In this document: positions 35,915 to 45,188 of the stretch, one piece after another
Position numbering within the stretch: position 1 is the stretch's first letter
How the letters are laid out: the number at the start of each line of letters is the position of its first letter
From: Streptomyces sp. NBC_01723
GTDB lineage: Bacteria; Actinomycetota; Actinomycetes; Streptomycetales; Streptomycetaceae
Assembly: GCF_036246005.1 (NCBI RefSeq)
Contig: NZ_CP109171.1
Location: 3,460,001 to 3,524,000 of the forward strand
Direction: 5' to 3'
DNA: 64,000 bases
Translations under genes and position numbers: made by a program
Notes under the pieces: generated by a model
The model's database searches: none
Seen by the model: only the letters and a program-made list of their open reading frames with translations
Told to the model about the DNA's origin: nothing

Positions 35915-38547
35915 ACCGTCTCACCCAGAAATCCCAGGAAGCCCTCCAGGAGGCCCAGACCGCGGCCGCCCGCATGGGACAGACCGAGGTCGACGGGGAA
36001 CACCTGCTGCTCGCGCTTCTCGACCAGGAGGACGGTCTGATCCCGCGGTTGCTGCAGCAGGCCGGCGCCGAGCCGAAGGAACTGCGCGAGGCCGTGCGCG
36101 ACGAACTCTCGCGCCGCCCGCGGGTCACCGGTCCCGGCGCGGCCCCCGGTCAGGTCTTCGTCACCCAGCGTCTCGCCGGCCTGCTCGACACCGCCGAACA
36201 GGAGGCCAAACGCCTCAAGGACGAGTACGTGTCCGTGGAACACCTCCTGCTCGCCCTGGCCGGGGAGGGCTCCTCGACCGCCGCCGGACGACTGCTCGGC
36301 CGGGCCGGCATCACGACGGACTCGTTCCTGAGCGCGCTCACCCAGGTGCGCGGCAACCAGCGCGTCACCTCCGCCAATCCGGAGGTGGCCTACGAAGCCC
36401 TGGAGAAGTACGGCCGCGATCTCGTGGCCGAGGCCAGGGACGGCAGGCTCGACCCGGTCATCGGCCGGGACTCCGAGATCCGCCGCGTCACCCAGATACT
36501 CAGCCGCAAGTCCAAGAACAACCCCGTCCTGATCGGCGACCCCGGCGTCGGCAAGACCGCCATCGTCGAGGGCCTCGCCCAGCGCATCGTGCGCGGTGAC
36601 GTACCGGAAGGGCTCCGCGACAAGATCGTCTTCGCCCTCGACATGGGTTCCCTGGTCGCCGGCGCCAAGTACCGCGGTGAGTTCGAGGAACGCCTCAAGG
36701 CCGTGCTCAGCGAGGTCAAGGCCGCCCAAGGAAGCATCCTCCTCTTCGTCGACGAGCTGCACACGGTCGTCGGCGCGGGCGCCGCCGAAGGGGCCATGGA
36801 CGCGGGCAACATGCTCAAGCCGATGCTCGCCCGCGGCGAACTGCACATGATCGGCGCGACCACTCTCGACGAGTACCGCCGGCACATCGAGAAGGACGCC
36901 GCCCTCGAACGCCGCTTCCAGCAGGTCCTGGTGGACGAACCGAGCGTCGAGGACACCATCTCCATCCTGCGCGGGCTGCGGGAACGCCTGGAGGTCTTCC
37001 ACGGCGTCAAGATCCAGGACACCGCGCTGGTCTCCGCGGCCACCCTGAGCCATCGCTACATCACCGACCGGTTCCTGCCCGACAAGGCCATCGACCTCGT
37101 CGACGAGGCGTGCGCCCGGCTGCGTACCGAGATCGACTCGATGCCCGCCGAACTCGACGAGATCACCCGCCGCGTCACCCGCCTGGAGATCGAGGAGGCC
37201 GCCCTCTCGAAGGAGACCGACCCCGCCAGCGAAGCCCGCCTGGAGGAACTGCGTAGGGAGCTGGCCGACCTGCGCGGCGAGGCCGACGCCAAACACGCCC
37301 AGTGGGAGGCCGAACGGCAGGCCATCCGCCGGGTGCAGGAACTGCGCCAGGAACTGGAGCAGGTCCGCCACGAGGCGGAGGAGGCCGAGCGCGCCTACGA
37401 CCTCAACCGCGCCGCCGAACTCCGCTACGGCCGCCTCCAGGATCTGGAGCGCCGGCTCGCCGCCGAGGAGGAGCAGCTGGCCTCCAAGCAAGGGGAGAAC
37501 CGGCTGCTGCGCGAGGTCGTCACCGAGGAGGAGATCTCCGAGATCGTCGCCGCCTGGACAGGCATCCCCGTAGCCCGCCTCCAGGAGGGGGAGCGGGAGA
37601 AACTGCTGCGTCTCGACGAGATCCTGCGCGAGCGCGTCATCGGCCAGGACGAGGCCGTCAAGCTCGTCGCCGACGCCATCATCCGCGCCCGCTCCGGCAT
37701 CCGCGACCCCCGCCGTCCCATCGGGTCGTTCGTCTTCCTCGGTCCCACCGGCGTGGGGAAGACCGAGCTGGCCAAGACCCTCGCCCGGGCTCTGTTCGAC
37801 TCCGAGGAGAACATGGTCCGCCTCGACATGAGCGAGTACCAGGAACGGCACACCGTCAGCCGGCTCATGGGCGCACCGCCCGGATACGTCGGCTACGAGG
37901 AGGGCGGCCAGCTCACCGAGGCCGTACGCCGCAAGCCGTACTCCGTCGTGCTGTTCGACGAGATCGAGAAGGCGCACACCGATGTCTTCAACACGCTGCT
38001 GCAGGTCCTCGACGACGGCCGCATCACCGATGCCCAGGGCCGTACCGTCGACTTCCGCAACACCGTGATCATCATGACGTCCAACATCGGCTCCGAGCAC
38101 CTCCTCGACGGCGTCACCGCCGACGGGGAGATCAAGCCGGACGCCCGCGCCCTGGTCATGGGCGAACTCCGCGGGCACTTCCGCCCGGAGTTCCTCAACC
38201 GCGTCGACGACATCGTGCTGTTCAAGCCGCTCGGCGAGCGGCAGATCGAGCGGATCGTGGAGCTGCAGTTCGACGAACTGCGACAGCGGCTCGCCGAACG
38301 CCGCATCGACGTCGAACTCACCGATCGTGCCCGTGAGGCGATCGCCCATCAGGGCTACGACCCCGTGTACGGGGCGCGGCCCCTGCGCCGTTACATCTCC
38401 CACGAGGTGGAGACCCTGGTCGGGCGCGCCCTTCTGCGCGGCGACGTCCAGGACGGCGCGACGGTCCGCGTGGACAGCGAGAACGGGGAACTGGTGGTCA
38501 CCTACGACCAGCCGGAGGCCGCCGCCCGGGAAACGAGGGCAGCGTGA
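35905..38547 (+). CDS. clpB: ClpB disaggregase (accessory copy)
   Basis: 880 residues: Clp_N repeat domain (1-150), AAA1 with Walker [14 protein letters not shown] and Walker [10 protein letters not shown], the coiled-coil middle domain (about 405-525) that contacts DnaK, and AAA2 with [12 protein letters not shown] and [11 protein letters not shown]. No ClpP-binding tripeptide loop is evident, as expected for ClpB. It starts inside the last codons of the CbpM gene. With DnaK, GrpE and CbpA in the same operon it forms a self-contained disaggregation machine. Confidence 0.96.
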
Positions 38548-39014
38548 AGACCAGCCGGACGACAAAGGTGACCTGCCCGCACTGCGAGCGCGAGAACCGT
38601 ATTCCCGTGACAGGCGAGGGACGCCCCAGGTGCGGTCACTGCAAGCAGTACCTGCCCTGGATCGTCGACGCGGGCGACGGCGACTTCGGCGAGGTCGTCG
38701 AGCAGGCCACGGTGCCCGTCGTCGTCGATCTCTGGGCGACCTGGTGCGGCCCCTGCCGCATGGTCAGCCCCGCCCTCGAACAAGTGGCTCGCGACCTTGC
38801 CGGACGGATCAAGCTCGCCAAGGTCGACGTCGACAAGAACCCACTGCTCAGCCAACGGTTCGAGGTACAGGCGGTGCCCACCCTGCTTGTCCTGGACCGG
38901 GGCGAGACGGTCGCCCGGCAGGCCGGCGCGGCACCCGCGCACGTCCTGCGGAATTGGGTCGAACAGGCCATGGCGGGCCGACCGGACCGACGAGAAAGCG
39001 GAGGTGATCGGTGA
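38544..39014 (+). CDS. thioredoxin, Trx2-type with N-terminal zinc ribbon
   Basis: 156 residues. The N-terminus has CPHCERENR and CGHCKQYLP, two CxxC pairs typical of thioredoxin 2, followed by a thioredoxin domain with [10 protein letters not shown] and the cis-Pro AVPTLLVL. It reduces disulfides in the cytosol and survives oxidative stress well because of the zinc. GTG 38544 overlaps the clpB stop. Confidence 0.93.
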   Translation: MKTSRTTKVTCPHCERENRIPVTGEGRPRCGHCKQYLPWIVDAGDGDFGEVVEQATVPVVVDLWATWCGPCRMVSPALEQVARDLAGRIKLAKVDVDKNPLLSQRFEVQAVPTLLVLDRGETVARQAGAAPAHVLRNWVEQAMAGRPDRRESGGDR

Positions 39015-39508
39015 TGAACATGCCCGTCCGCAGCCACCGTGGTGGCGCGACAGCAGAGCGGCCTCTCGGGTGGGCCCGCAATCCACTGACGGAATTCGAC
39101 GAGCTGCTCAACCAGATGAGCGGACTGCTCGAATCGACGGTGGGCGGGGCCGCCACGCCGGCGGCCGCCTGGACCCCCCTCGCGGACGTCACGGAGACCG
39201 ATGACGCCTTCGAGGTCGAGATCGAACTTCCCGGCGTCAAGAGCAAGGACATCCACGTCGAGGCCAACGGACAGGAACTGGTGGTCACCGGAGAGATCAA
39301 GGAAAAGGAGCGCAGCGGCGTCCTGCGCCGCCGCGCCCGCCGAACCGGTGCCTTCGAGTACCGGCTGCGGCTGCCGGGCGAGGTGGACACCGAAAAGGTC
39401 ACAGCGGAGATGTCGGCCGGTGTACTCACGGTCACCGTCCCCAAGGCGGAGGTCGCCAAGCCCCGTCACATCCAGATCACCGAGAGCGGCGAGAGCGGCG
39501 ATCGTTGA
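39014..39508 (+). CDS. small heat-shock protein Hsp20
   Basis: 164 residues with an alpha-crystallin domain: PLADVTETDDAFEVEIELPGVKSKDIHVEA, then FEYRLRLPGEVDTEKVTAEMSAGVLTVTVPK. The ITE C-terminal motif is HIQITE. ATG 39014 was chosen (GGAGGTGAT upstream); GTG 39011 is in frame and overlaps the trx stop. It holds unfolded proteins for the DnaK/ClpB system of the same operon. Confidence 0.93.
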   Translation: MNMPVRSHRGGATAERPLGWARNPLTEFDELLNQMSGLLESTVGGAATPAAAWTPLADVTETDDAFEVEIELPGVKSKDIHVEANGQELVVTGEIKEKERSGVLRRRARRTGAFEYRLRLPGEVDTEKVTAEMSAGVLTVTVPKAEVAKPRHIQITESGESGDR

Positions 39509-39578
39509 CCCGCGAGCCCGGCGGTGCGGGACCGCGGTCCGGCACCGCCGGCCCGCCGGGAGCGAAAGGAGCCCGGTC

Positions 39579-40007
39579 ATGACCGAAACAGGATTCTCCT
39601 CTTTCGACACCATGGTGGACAAGGCGAACCGGCTCCTCAGGGAGATCGAGGAAGCCAACGGCTGGCCCAAAGAACGCCGTAAGCAGTCGTACGCCGCACT
39701 GCGCGCCGTCCTGCACCGGCTACGGGACCGCCTCTCCGTCGACGGGGCCGCGCACTTCGGGGCACAGCTGCCCACCCTGATCCGAGGCGTCTACTACGAC
39801 GGCTGGAAGCCGTCCGAGACACCGGTGAAACTCAGCGGCGAGGATTTCCTCCAGCGCGTCCGGGACGACTTTCCCTACGCGGTCGACGGTGGCGTCGAAC
39901 GAGTCGTGCACACCGTCCTGGAGGTTCTGGAACGCCACGTGAGCGAAGGCGAGTGGAACCACCTCAAGTCCGGACTGCCGAAGTCCCTGGCCTCCGTACT
40001 GCCGTAG
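39579..40007 (+). CDS. DUF2267 protein
   Basis: 142 residues, helical, with the DUF2267 pattern: EIEEANGWPKERRKQSYAALRAVLHRLRDRL, then AHFGAQLPTLIRGVYYDGW. The function is unknown; members often sit beside stress genes. AAAGGAG precedes ATG 39579. Confidence 0.85.
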   Translation: MTETGFSSFDTMVDKANRLLREIEEANGWPKERRKQSYAALRAVLHRLRDRLSVDGAAHFGAQLPTLIRGVYYDGWKPSETPVKLSGEDFLQRVRDDFPYAVDGGVERVVHTVLEVLERHVSEGEWNHLKSGLPKSLASVLP

Positions 40008-40072
40008 ACGCTCGGCGCGCTGCCGCGCACAGCCGCGAAGCAGCCCCCACCAGAAAGGTAGGGCACCCCATC

Positions 40073-40336
40073 ATGGTTACGATCCCCGACCCGCACCTGG
40101 CGATGGTGCGTCCCGTGAGTCCGCGTACCCCAGAGGGATGCGAGGAGTGCCTCAGGGTCCACTCCCCGTGGGTGCACCTGCGGCTCTGCCTCACCTGCGG
40201 GCACGTCGGCTGCTGCGACTCCTCGCCCCTCAAGCACGCCAGCCGCCACGCGGCCGGCGTCGGTCACCCCGTCGTGCAGTCCTTCGAGCCCGGGGAGAAC
40301 TGGCGCTGGTGCTACGTCCACGAGGCGATGGTCTGA
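40073..40336 (+). CDS. UBP-type zinc finger protein
   Basis: 87 residues, a stand-alone zf-UBP domain: GCEECLRVHSPW, LRLCLTCGHVGCCDSSPLKHASRHA, and HPVVQSFEPGENWRWCYVHE. In eukaryotes the fold binds the ubiquitin C-terminus; the bacterial role is not known. It overlaps the flavoprotein gene that follows (TGATG), and in other actinobacteria the two are often neighbours (from memory), so a complex is likely. Confidence 0.87.
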   Translation: MVTIPDPHLAMVRPVSPRTPEGCEECLRVHSPWVHLRLCLTCGHVGCCDSSPLKHASRHAAGVGHPVVQSFEPGENWRWCYVHEAMV

Positions 40337-42090
40337 TGAGCAGCGCCGAGCACGGGCAGGGTGGCCCCCGCGAGACACCGGACCAGTACGGGGCGTTCCC
40401 GCGTCTCTCACCGGAGCAGCTCCAGGTCCTGACCACGCACGGGGAGCGCCGCAGGACGGCCGAGAACGAGGTGCTGTACCACGAAGGTGAGCCGTTCCGG
40501 GAGTTCCTCGCGATCCTCAGCGGGACCGTCGAGATCGTCCACGGCCACGGCGGCTCCGAGGAGCGCACGGTGGCGGTCCACGGTCCCGGCCGCTTCCTGG
40601 GCGAACTCGGGTTGCTGGAGGGCCAGGCGGCCTTCGACACCGCCGTGGTGCGTGAGCCGGGCGAGATCCTGGCCGTACCGGTGGACCGGCAACGCGCCCT
40701 GGTCGGCCGCGATCCCGTCCTCGGTGACCTGATCCTCCGCGCATACCTGGGCCGCAGACATCTGCTCATCGGCCTCGGCGCGGGCTTCCGCATCCTGGGA
40801 TCGTGCTATTCACCGGACACGTTGCGGCTGCGTGAGTTCGCCGCCCGCAACAGGCTGCCCCACCGCTGGGTGGACCTGGAGAAGGACAAGGAAGCGGAGG
40901 AGCTGCTGCGTCGGTTCGCGATCCGTCCCGAGGAGACTCCGGTAGTTCTCTGGAAGGGCGACCAGGTCCTGCGAAATCCGAGCAACGCCGAACTCGCCCG
41001 GGTCATCGGACTGCCCGCTCCCTCGCCGGAGGCCAGGCGGTACGACGTGATGGTGGTCGGTGCGGGACCCGCAGGGCTCGCCGCCGCCGTGTACGGCGCC
41101 TCCGACGGCCTCACCACGGCCGTCGTCGACGCTGTGGCCACCGGTGGCCAGGCCGGTACCTCGTCCCGCATCGAGAACTACCTCGGCTTCCCGTCGGGCA
41201 TCTCCGGGGGCGAACTCATCGAACGCGCGGTGCTCCAGGCCCGCAAGTTCGACGCCCGCCTCATAGTGCCCGCCAAGGTCACCGGGCTCGCTCCTCAGAG
41301 CGACGAGTACGTCGTCACCTTCGCCGACGGGTCAAGGGCCTGTGCGAGTGCCGTGGTGCTCGCCTCGGGCGTCTGGTACCGCAGACTCGAGGTGCCCGGC
41401 ATCGACCGTCTGGAGGGCGTCAGCGTCTACTACGCGGCGACCGTCCACGAGGCCGGCCTCTGCCGGGCCGATCCGGTCGCCGTGGTCGGCGGCGGGAACT
41501 CCGCCGGACAGGCGGCGCTGTTCCTCGCCAACCACGCGTCCAGGGTCCAGCTCCTCGTCCGGGGCGGTGACCTCAACGCGAACATGTCGCGCTACCTGGT
41601 CGACCAAGTCGAACGACACCCGAAGATCGAGGTCCTGCTGCACACCGAAGTGCGGCGCGTCTTCGGTGCGGAGAAGCTGGAAGCTCTGCTCGTGGAGGAC
41701 AACACGAACGGCCGACGGCGGGAGTTGCAAGCCGCAGCGCTGTTCGTGTTCATCGGAGCCCGACCGCACACGGAATGGCTCAGGGATGTACTGGCCCTGG
41801 ACGAGAAGGGTTTCGTCCTCACCGGCGCCGACGCCCAGCCGTTGGCCGACCCGGCCCGGTGGACCCCGCTCGGCCGTGGTCCGCTGCTGTTGGAGACCAC
41901 TCTTCCCGGCGTCTTCGCCGCCGGTGACGTCAGAAGCGGTTCGGTCAAGCGGGTGGCCGCGGCGACCGGTGAGGGTGCGATGTCGATCCACCTCGTGCAC
42001 GAGCACCGCGAGCAGACGGGCAACCTGGTCCGCACCGCGGGCCCGGAAGGCCGCCGGCCGGAGGCGGCCCTGTCGGTGCCCTCGCGCTGA
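40336..42090 (+). CDS. cNMP-binding domain / thioredoxin-like / TrxR-like flavoprotein fusion
   Basis: 584 residues. Residues about 20-130 are a CAP-type cyclic-nucleotide-binding domain (GPGRFLGELGLLEGQAAFDTAVV). Residues about 135-215 are a thioredoxin-like segment with a single Cys (GSCYSPDTLRL). From 225 on there is a class II oxidoreductase: VVGAGPAGLAAAVYG (FAD), VVGGGNSAGQAALFL (NADPH) and GVFAAGDVR. The redox CxxC of thioredoxin reductase is missing: the equivalent position reads YYAATVHEAG. It therefore cannot pass electrons as standard TrxR does; a regulated FAD/NADPH enzyme or sensor is more likely. ATG 40336 overlaps the preceding stop. Confidence 0.85.
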   Translation: MSSAEHGQGGPRETPDQYGAFPRLSPEQLQVLTTHGERRRTAENEVLYHEGEPFREFLAILSGTVEIVHGHGGSEERTVAVHGPGRFLGELGLLEGQAAFDTAVVREPGEILAVPVDRQRALVGRDPVLGDLILRAYLGRRHLLIGLGAGFRILGSCYSPDTLRLREFAARNRLPHRWVDLEKDKEAEELLRRFAIRPEETPVVLWKGDQVLRNPSNAELARVIGLPAPSPEARRYDVMVVGAGPAGLAAAVYGASDGLTTAVVDAVATGGQAGTSSRIENYLGFPSGISGGELIERAVLQARKFDARLIVPAKVTGLAPQSDEYVVTFADGSRACASAVVLASGVWYRRLEVPGIDRLEGVSVYYAATVHEAGLCRADPVAVVGGGNSAGQAALFLANHASRVQLLVRGGDLNANMSRYLVDQVERHPKIEVLLHTEVRRVFGAEKLEALLVEDNTNGRRRELQAAALFVFIGARPHTEWLRDVLALDEKGFVLTGADAQPLADPARWTPLGRGPLLLETTLPGVFAAGDVRSGSVKRVAAATGEGAMSIHLVHEHREQTGNLVRTAGPEGRRPEAALSVPSR

Positions 42091-42345
42091 CCCTCTCGGG
42101 CCTGTCCGTGCCCGCGGGCGGCGGACGCCTCCCGGACGGGGTCGGCGCGTCACGCGGTGGCGACGTCGCCCCGGAGGCCGTTCAGTGGGGAGTTGCAGCC
42201 CGCGGGCCAGCCGACGAGGACAGCACGTGTTCAGCACATATCAGCATGGGAAGCCCTAGGGAAACGTAAGAACTACGGAGGCGTGTTTCCCTGGCCAGAC
42301 CACCTGTAGCCAACATTTCCCAGGTCACAGCCCCGCCCAGAGAAA
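42091..42345. other. gene-free stretch before attachment copy 2
   Basis: No gene is visible and no integrase or excisionase remnant could be read in six frames. The sequence becomes less GC-rich just before copy 2, unlike the rest of the segment. Confidence 0.5.
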
Positions 42346-42391
42346 TCTCCTAAAGCGGGTGTCGCAGGTTCGAATCCTGCCGGGGGCACCA
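42346..42391 (+). repeat. attachment-site copy 2 (46 bp of tRNA-Arg 3' end)
   Basis: Identical to tRNA bases 24871-24916, from the anticodon loop to CCA. The 5' half of a tRNA is absent, so it is not a gene. It divides segment A (24917-42391) from segment B (42392-52433). Confidence 0.93.
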
Positions 42392-42395
42392 GGCG

Positions 42396-42429
42396 AAAGG
42401 CCCCGGATCGATCATGGTCCGGGGCCTTT
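42396..42429. terminator. hairpin directly after attachment copy 2
   Basis: 12-bp perfect arms AAAGGCCCCGGA (42396-42407) and TCCGGGGCCTTT (42418-42429) with a 10-nt loop. It takes the place that the tRNA terminator has after copies 1 and 3, but the sequence is unrelated. Confidence 0.75.
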
Positions 42430-42659
42430 GACGGCAGTAGATGACGGCAGTCGGTCGACCTACGGGCGGCCGCATGCGGACTGACCAGTCTTCCGCGCGC
42501 CATGAAGCCCGGGGATCTGCCGCTGACCAACGTTCCATCCCGCTACGGCAGGAAAATGATCAGCGCGGTCGAGTAGAGGGCGACTGCCAAGGTGGTCCTG
42601 CGTCCGGGCGGCTCTCGTGGTTATCGCCGGACTTGCCGTTGGACAAGCCGCGCCGTCGG
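42430..42659. other. gene-free stretch between attachment copy 2 and the ADH gene
   Basis: 230 bp without a supported gene or repeat. It adjoins the 3' end of the alcohol dehydrogenase gene. Confidence 0.5.
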
Positions 42660-43703
42660 TCAGTCCAGGTCGGACATGTCGAGCACGAAGCGGTAGCGGA
42701 CGTCGTTGCGCTCCAGGCGTTCGAGAGCCCTGTTCACCTGGGACGACGGGAGCAGCTCGATATCGGCGGCAATGCCGTGCTCGGCGCAGAAGTGCAGCAT
42801 GGCAGCGGTCGACGGGCGGCCGCCGCTGCCGGCTGAGCTGAGCTTCTTGCGGCCGATGAGCAGGTCCATGGTTTTCACGGTGACTGGTCCGAGGTGGCCG
42901 AGCTGGCTGAGGGTGCCGTCCATGGCCGTTGCACGCAGGTACGGAGCCAGGTCGTGTGGGACGGAGATGGTGTCGATGACCACATCGAACTGGTCGCGGA
43001 CCGCTTCCATCTGCTTGGGGTCGGTGGACACGACGAATCCCTGCGCCCCCAGACTGCGCGCTTCGTCAGCCTTGTCCGGGGTCTGGCTGATGACGGAGGT
43101 CGTGGCGCCGAGTGAGGTCGCCATCTTGACCGCGAGGTGTCCCAGGCCGCCCAGTCCGGCCACGGCGACGGTACTGCCCGGGCCCACTCCGAGCGCCTGC
43201 AGCGGTTCCCAGACGGTGACGCCGGCGCAGAGCAAGGGGGCTGTGGCGGCCGCGTCGAGGCCCGCAGGGAGAGGGTAGGCGAACTGATGGCTCACGACGT
43301 ACTCGCGGGAGTACCCGCCCAGCGTGGTCGACCCGTCCTGCCGGTCGGCTCCGCCGTAGGTCAGTGTCGGGAACTCACGGCAGAAGTTCTCCTGGCCGGC
43401 CTGGCACATGCGGCACATGCCGCACGAGTCGACGATGTTGCCGACAGCCACGGGATCACTTGGGGAAAAGCCGGAAACCGCGCTGCCGACCTCGGTTACC
43501 ACGCCTGTGAATTCATGCCCGGGTACGAGCACGCCGTTCGCGTCGCTCTCGTGCGCCTGCAGCGCGTGGAGGTCTGTGTGGCAGACACCGCAGTAGTCGA
43601 CACGTACCGCGATGTCGTCCGGGCGCAGGTCCCGGCGCTCCAGCGCAGCGCGGCGCAGAGTCCGCGTCACGCTGTCCGCCTGCCATCCGGTCGTAGAACG
43701 CAT
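42660..43703 (-). CDS. zinc-dependent alcohol dehydrogenase, NAD(P)(H), YahK/CAD type
   Basis: 347 residues. Catalytic zinc: CGVCHTDLH and GHEFTG; structural zinc: four Cys in CGMCRMCQAGQENFC; cofactor site VAGLGGLGHLAVK. The CAD/YahK branch reduces a wide range of aldehydes. ATG 43703 is divergent from a TetR gene, and two repeats in the gap look like its operators, so the enzyme is probably induced by an aldehyde or alcohol ligand of that regulator. Confidence 0.92.
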   Translation of the reverse strand: MRSTTGWQADSVTRTLRRAALERRDLRPDDIAVRVDYCGVCHTDLHALQAHESDANGVLVPGHEFTGVVTEVGSAVSGFSPSDPVAVGNIVDSCGMCRMCQAGQENFCREFPTLTYGGADRQDGSTTLGGYSREYVVSHQFAYPLPAGLDAAATAPLLCAGVTVWEPLQALGVGPGSTVAVAGLGGLGHLAVKMATSLGATTSVISQTPDKADEARSLGAQGFVVSTDPKQMEAVRDQFDVVIDTISVPHDLAPYLRATAMDGTLSQLGHLGPVTVKTMDLLIGRKKLSSAGSGGRPSTAAMLHFCAEHGIAADIELLPSSQVNRALERLERNDVRYRFVLDMSDLD

Positions 43704-43714
43704 CTCTGACTCCT

Positions 43715-43786
43715 AAGACAGACTGTTCGGTCTATTTGACGATAGAGGCGTGCGAGCCAAGAAGCAAACAGACGAGTCTGTCTGTT
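43715..43786. promoter_or_regulatory. paired operator-like repeats between ADH and TetR genes
   Basis: AACAGAC (43767-43773) and GTCTGTT (43780-43786) form a perfect 7-N6-7 inverted repeat just before the TetR gene. A second site lies at 43716-43733 (AGAC...GTCT). The nonamer AGTCTGTCT occurs in both, in opposite orientation. The spacing fits TetR-family operators covering both divergent promoters. Confidence 0.68.
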
Positions 43787-43797
43787 AAGGTCCGGAT

Positions 43798-44394
43798 ATG
43801 CCTGACCAGCCAGCCAGCAGCCGAGGTGCCGCGACCTACCAGCGCATCGTCGACGCCGCCACCCAGGAATTCGCCCAGTACGGCATCGCCGGTGCGCGCA
43901 TCGAGCGGATCATCGCTTCCGCACGCACCAACAAGGCACAGCTCTACGGCTACTTCGGCAACAAGGAACAGCTCTTCGACGCGATCTTCTTCGCCTCACT
44001 GGAGCGGATCACCAATGTCGTCCCCATCGACGCCATGGACCTCGCCGACTGGGCGGTGCGCCTCTACGACGAGTACCTCAGCCGCCCCGATCTGATCCGC
44101 CTCGCGACCTGGGCGCGCCTGGAGAGGCGCCCGACCGGGTATCTCGTGGCGGACCACGACCGCTACGACGACCACAAACTCCGCGCCATCGCAGAGGCCC
44201 AGGCCGCCGGGCGCATCAGACAGGGAGACCCCTTTGACGTGATGGCCATGGTCATCGCCATGTCCATGGCCTGGTCTCCGGTGAGCAACGTCTACGCCGC
44301 CTCCACCCAGGAGCCCACGAGCGTGCACGACCAGCGCCGCACCCTGCTCCGAGACTGCGTAAGCCGCGCCGTCGCCCCGGACCGGGGAGCCTGA
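43798..44394 (+). CDS. TetR-family repressor
   Basis: 198 residues: an N-terminal HTH (IVDAATQEFAQYGIAGARIERIIASARTNKAQLYGYFGNKEQLFDAI) and a helical ligand-binding domain. ATG 43798 lies 11 nt after the operator. It is divergent from the alcohol dehydrogenase gene, the usual arrangement for local repression relieved by a ligand. Confidence 0.92.
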   Translation: MPDQPASSRGAATYQRIVDAATQEFAQYGIAGARIERIIASARTNKAQLYGYFGNKEQLFDAIFFASLERITNVVPIDAMDLADWAVRLYDEYLSRPDLIRLATWARLERRPTGYLVADHDRYDDHKLRAIAEAQAAGRIRQGDPFDVMAMVIAMSMAWSPVSNVYAASTQEPTSVHDQRRTLLRDCVSRAVAPDRGA

Positions 44395-45188
44395 GCGCAC
44401 CACGACGGTTCGATGCAGCCCGCACACCCCGCGAGCGGGCGAGACCGGACTTCCCCTGCGAGGCGCTCGTCTTCGCTCCCCACTCGGTTGAGGGGCGAAG
44501 CAAGTGAGGCGACGCGTAGCCCTGGCCGATTCCAGAGGCCCTCATCAACACAGGCAGGGCACTGAACCCCGCACGTGTGCACGCACCGTGTATCGGATTC
44601 TGGTCAGGCGCATCCGCGACGGCACCGGCGTGACGGCCCGGGCCGCTCCAGCACGAACGCGAGCCGCCGCGGACCCCACCTCGGGTGCTTGCGCCGCAGC
44701 TCACAGACGGCAGCCTCCACCTCGGCAGAAGCCTGATGCGGACACGACCCCGGCCTGCGCGACCGGTCCGCCAGACCCGCCGGCCCTTCAGCGGCATACC
44801 GGGACTTCCACCCGCTCACCGTCTGCCGGGAAACCCCCAGCTGAGCGGCGACCTCCGTCACCGTCGCACCCGCCAGCACCGCAAGCACGGCCCGAGTACG
44901 CCGAGGGGGCGAGGCCGCTGGAGTGAGGAGTGTGAGCACGACCGACGGCAGGGCCCGGGCACCGGCCGATGCGGGCGCCGACCCGTTGGGCGATCCGTAC
45001 CCGAGCACACGGCTCGCGCTTCCCTCTCGGTCCGCCTCGGTCTGCCTCGGTCTGCCACCTTCTTGCGGCGGCAGCGGGGCTGCTGGCGTCACCTCCCCCG
45101 CGAGGGGTGAGGCACGGGGCGCCACCGCCGGGGTGGGATGGAGGAACGTGCCGCAGCGCACCGGTCCGACCCGGCGAGGTGAGACGAC
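44395..45188. mobile_element. IS-scarred region between TetR and MFS genes
   Basis: 794 bp without an intact gene. It holds the IS481 fragment and, at 45090-45111, an imperfect repeat TCACC-N12-GGTGA close to the MFS promoter region. The remainder shows nothing I can name. Confidence 0.5.
44604..44903 (-). pseudogene. IS481-like transposase remnant
   Basis: About 90 residues match the N-terminal HTH part of IS481 transposases: AVLAGATVTEVAAQLGVSRQTVSGWKSRY, GPAGLADRSRRPGSCPHQ, CELRRKHPRWGPRRLAFVLER. Homology then stops; the catalytic DDE domain is absent. The plus strand next to it reads ARTVYRILVRR, similar to the segment that should follow (TVYRxLVRHGL), which hints at a local inversion. 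No terminal inverted repeats were found. Confidence 0.6.

Noticed and set aside
42346..42391. second and third tRNA-Arg genes at copies 2 and 3
   Set aside because: Both lack the D arm and 5' acceptor strand, so they are attachment repeats and not genes.
45090..45111. further copy of the TCACCC-N5-GGGTGA motif before the MFS gene
   Set aside because: TCACC and GGTGA are present but the spacing is 12, not 5 plus arms, so it does not fit the motif.
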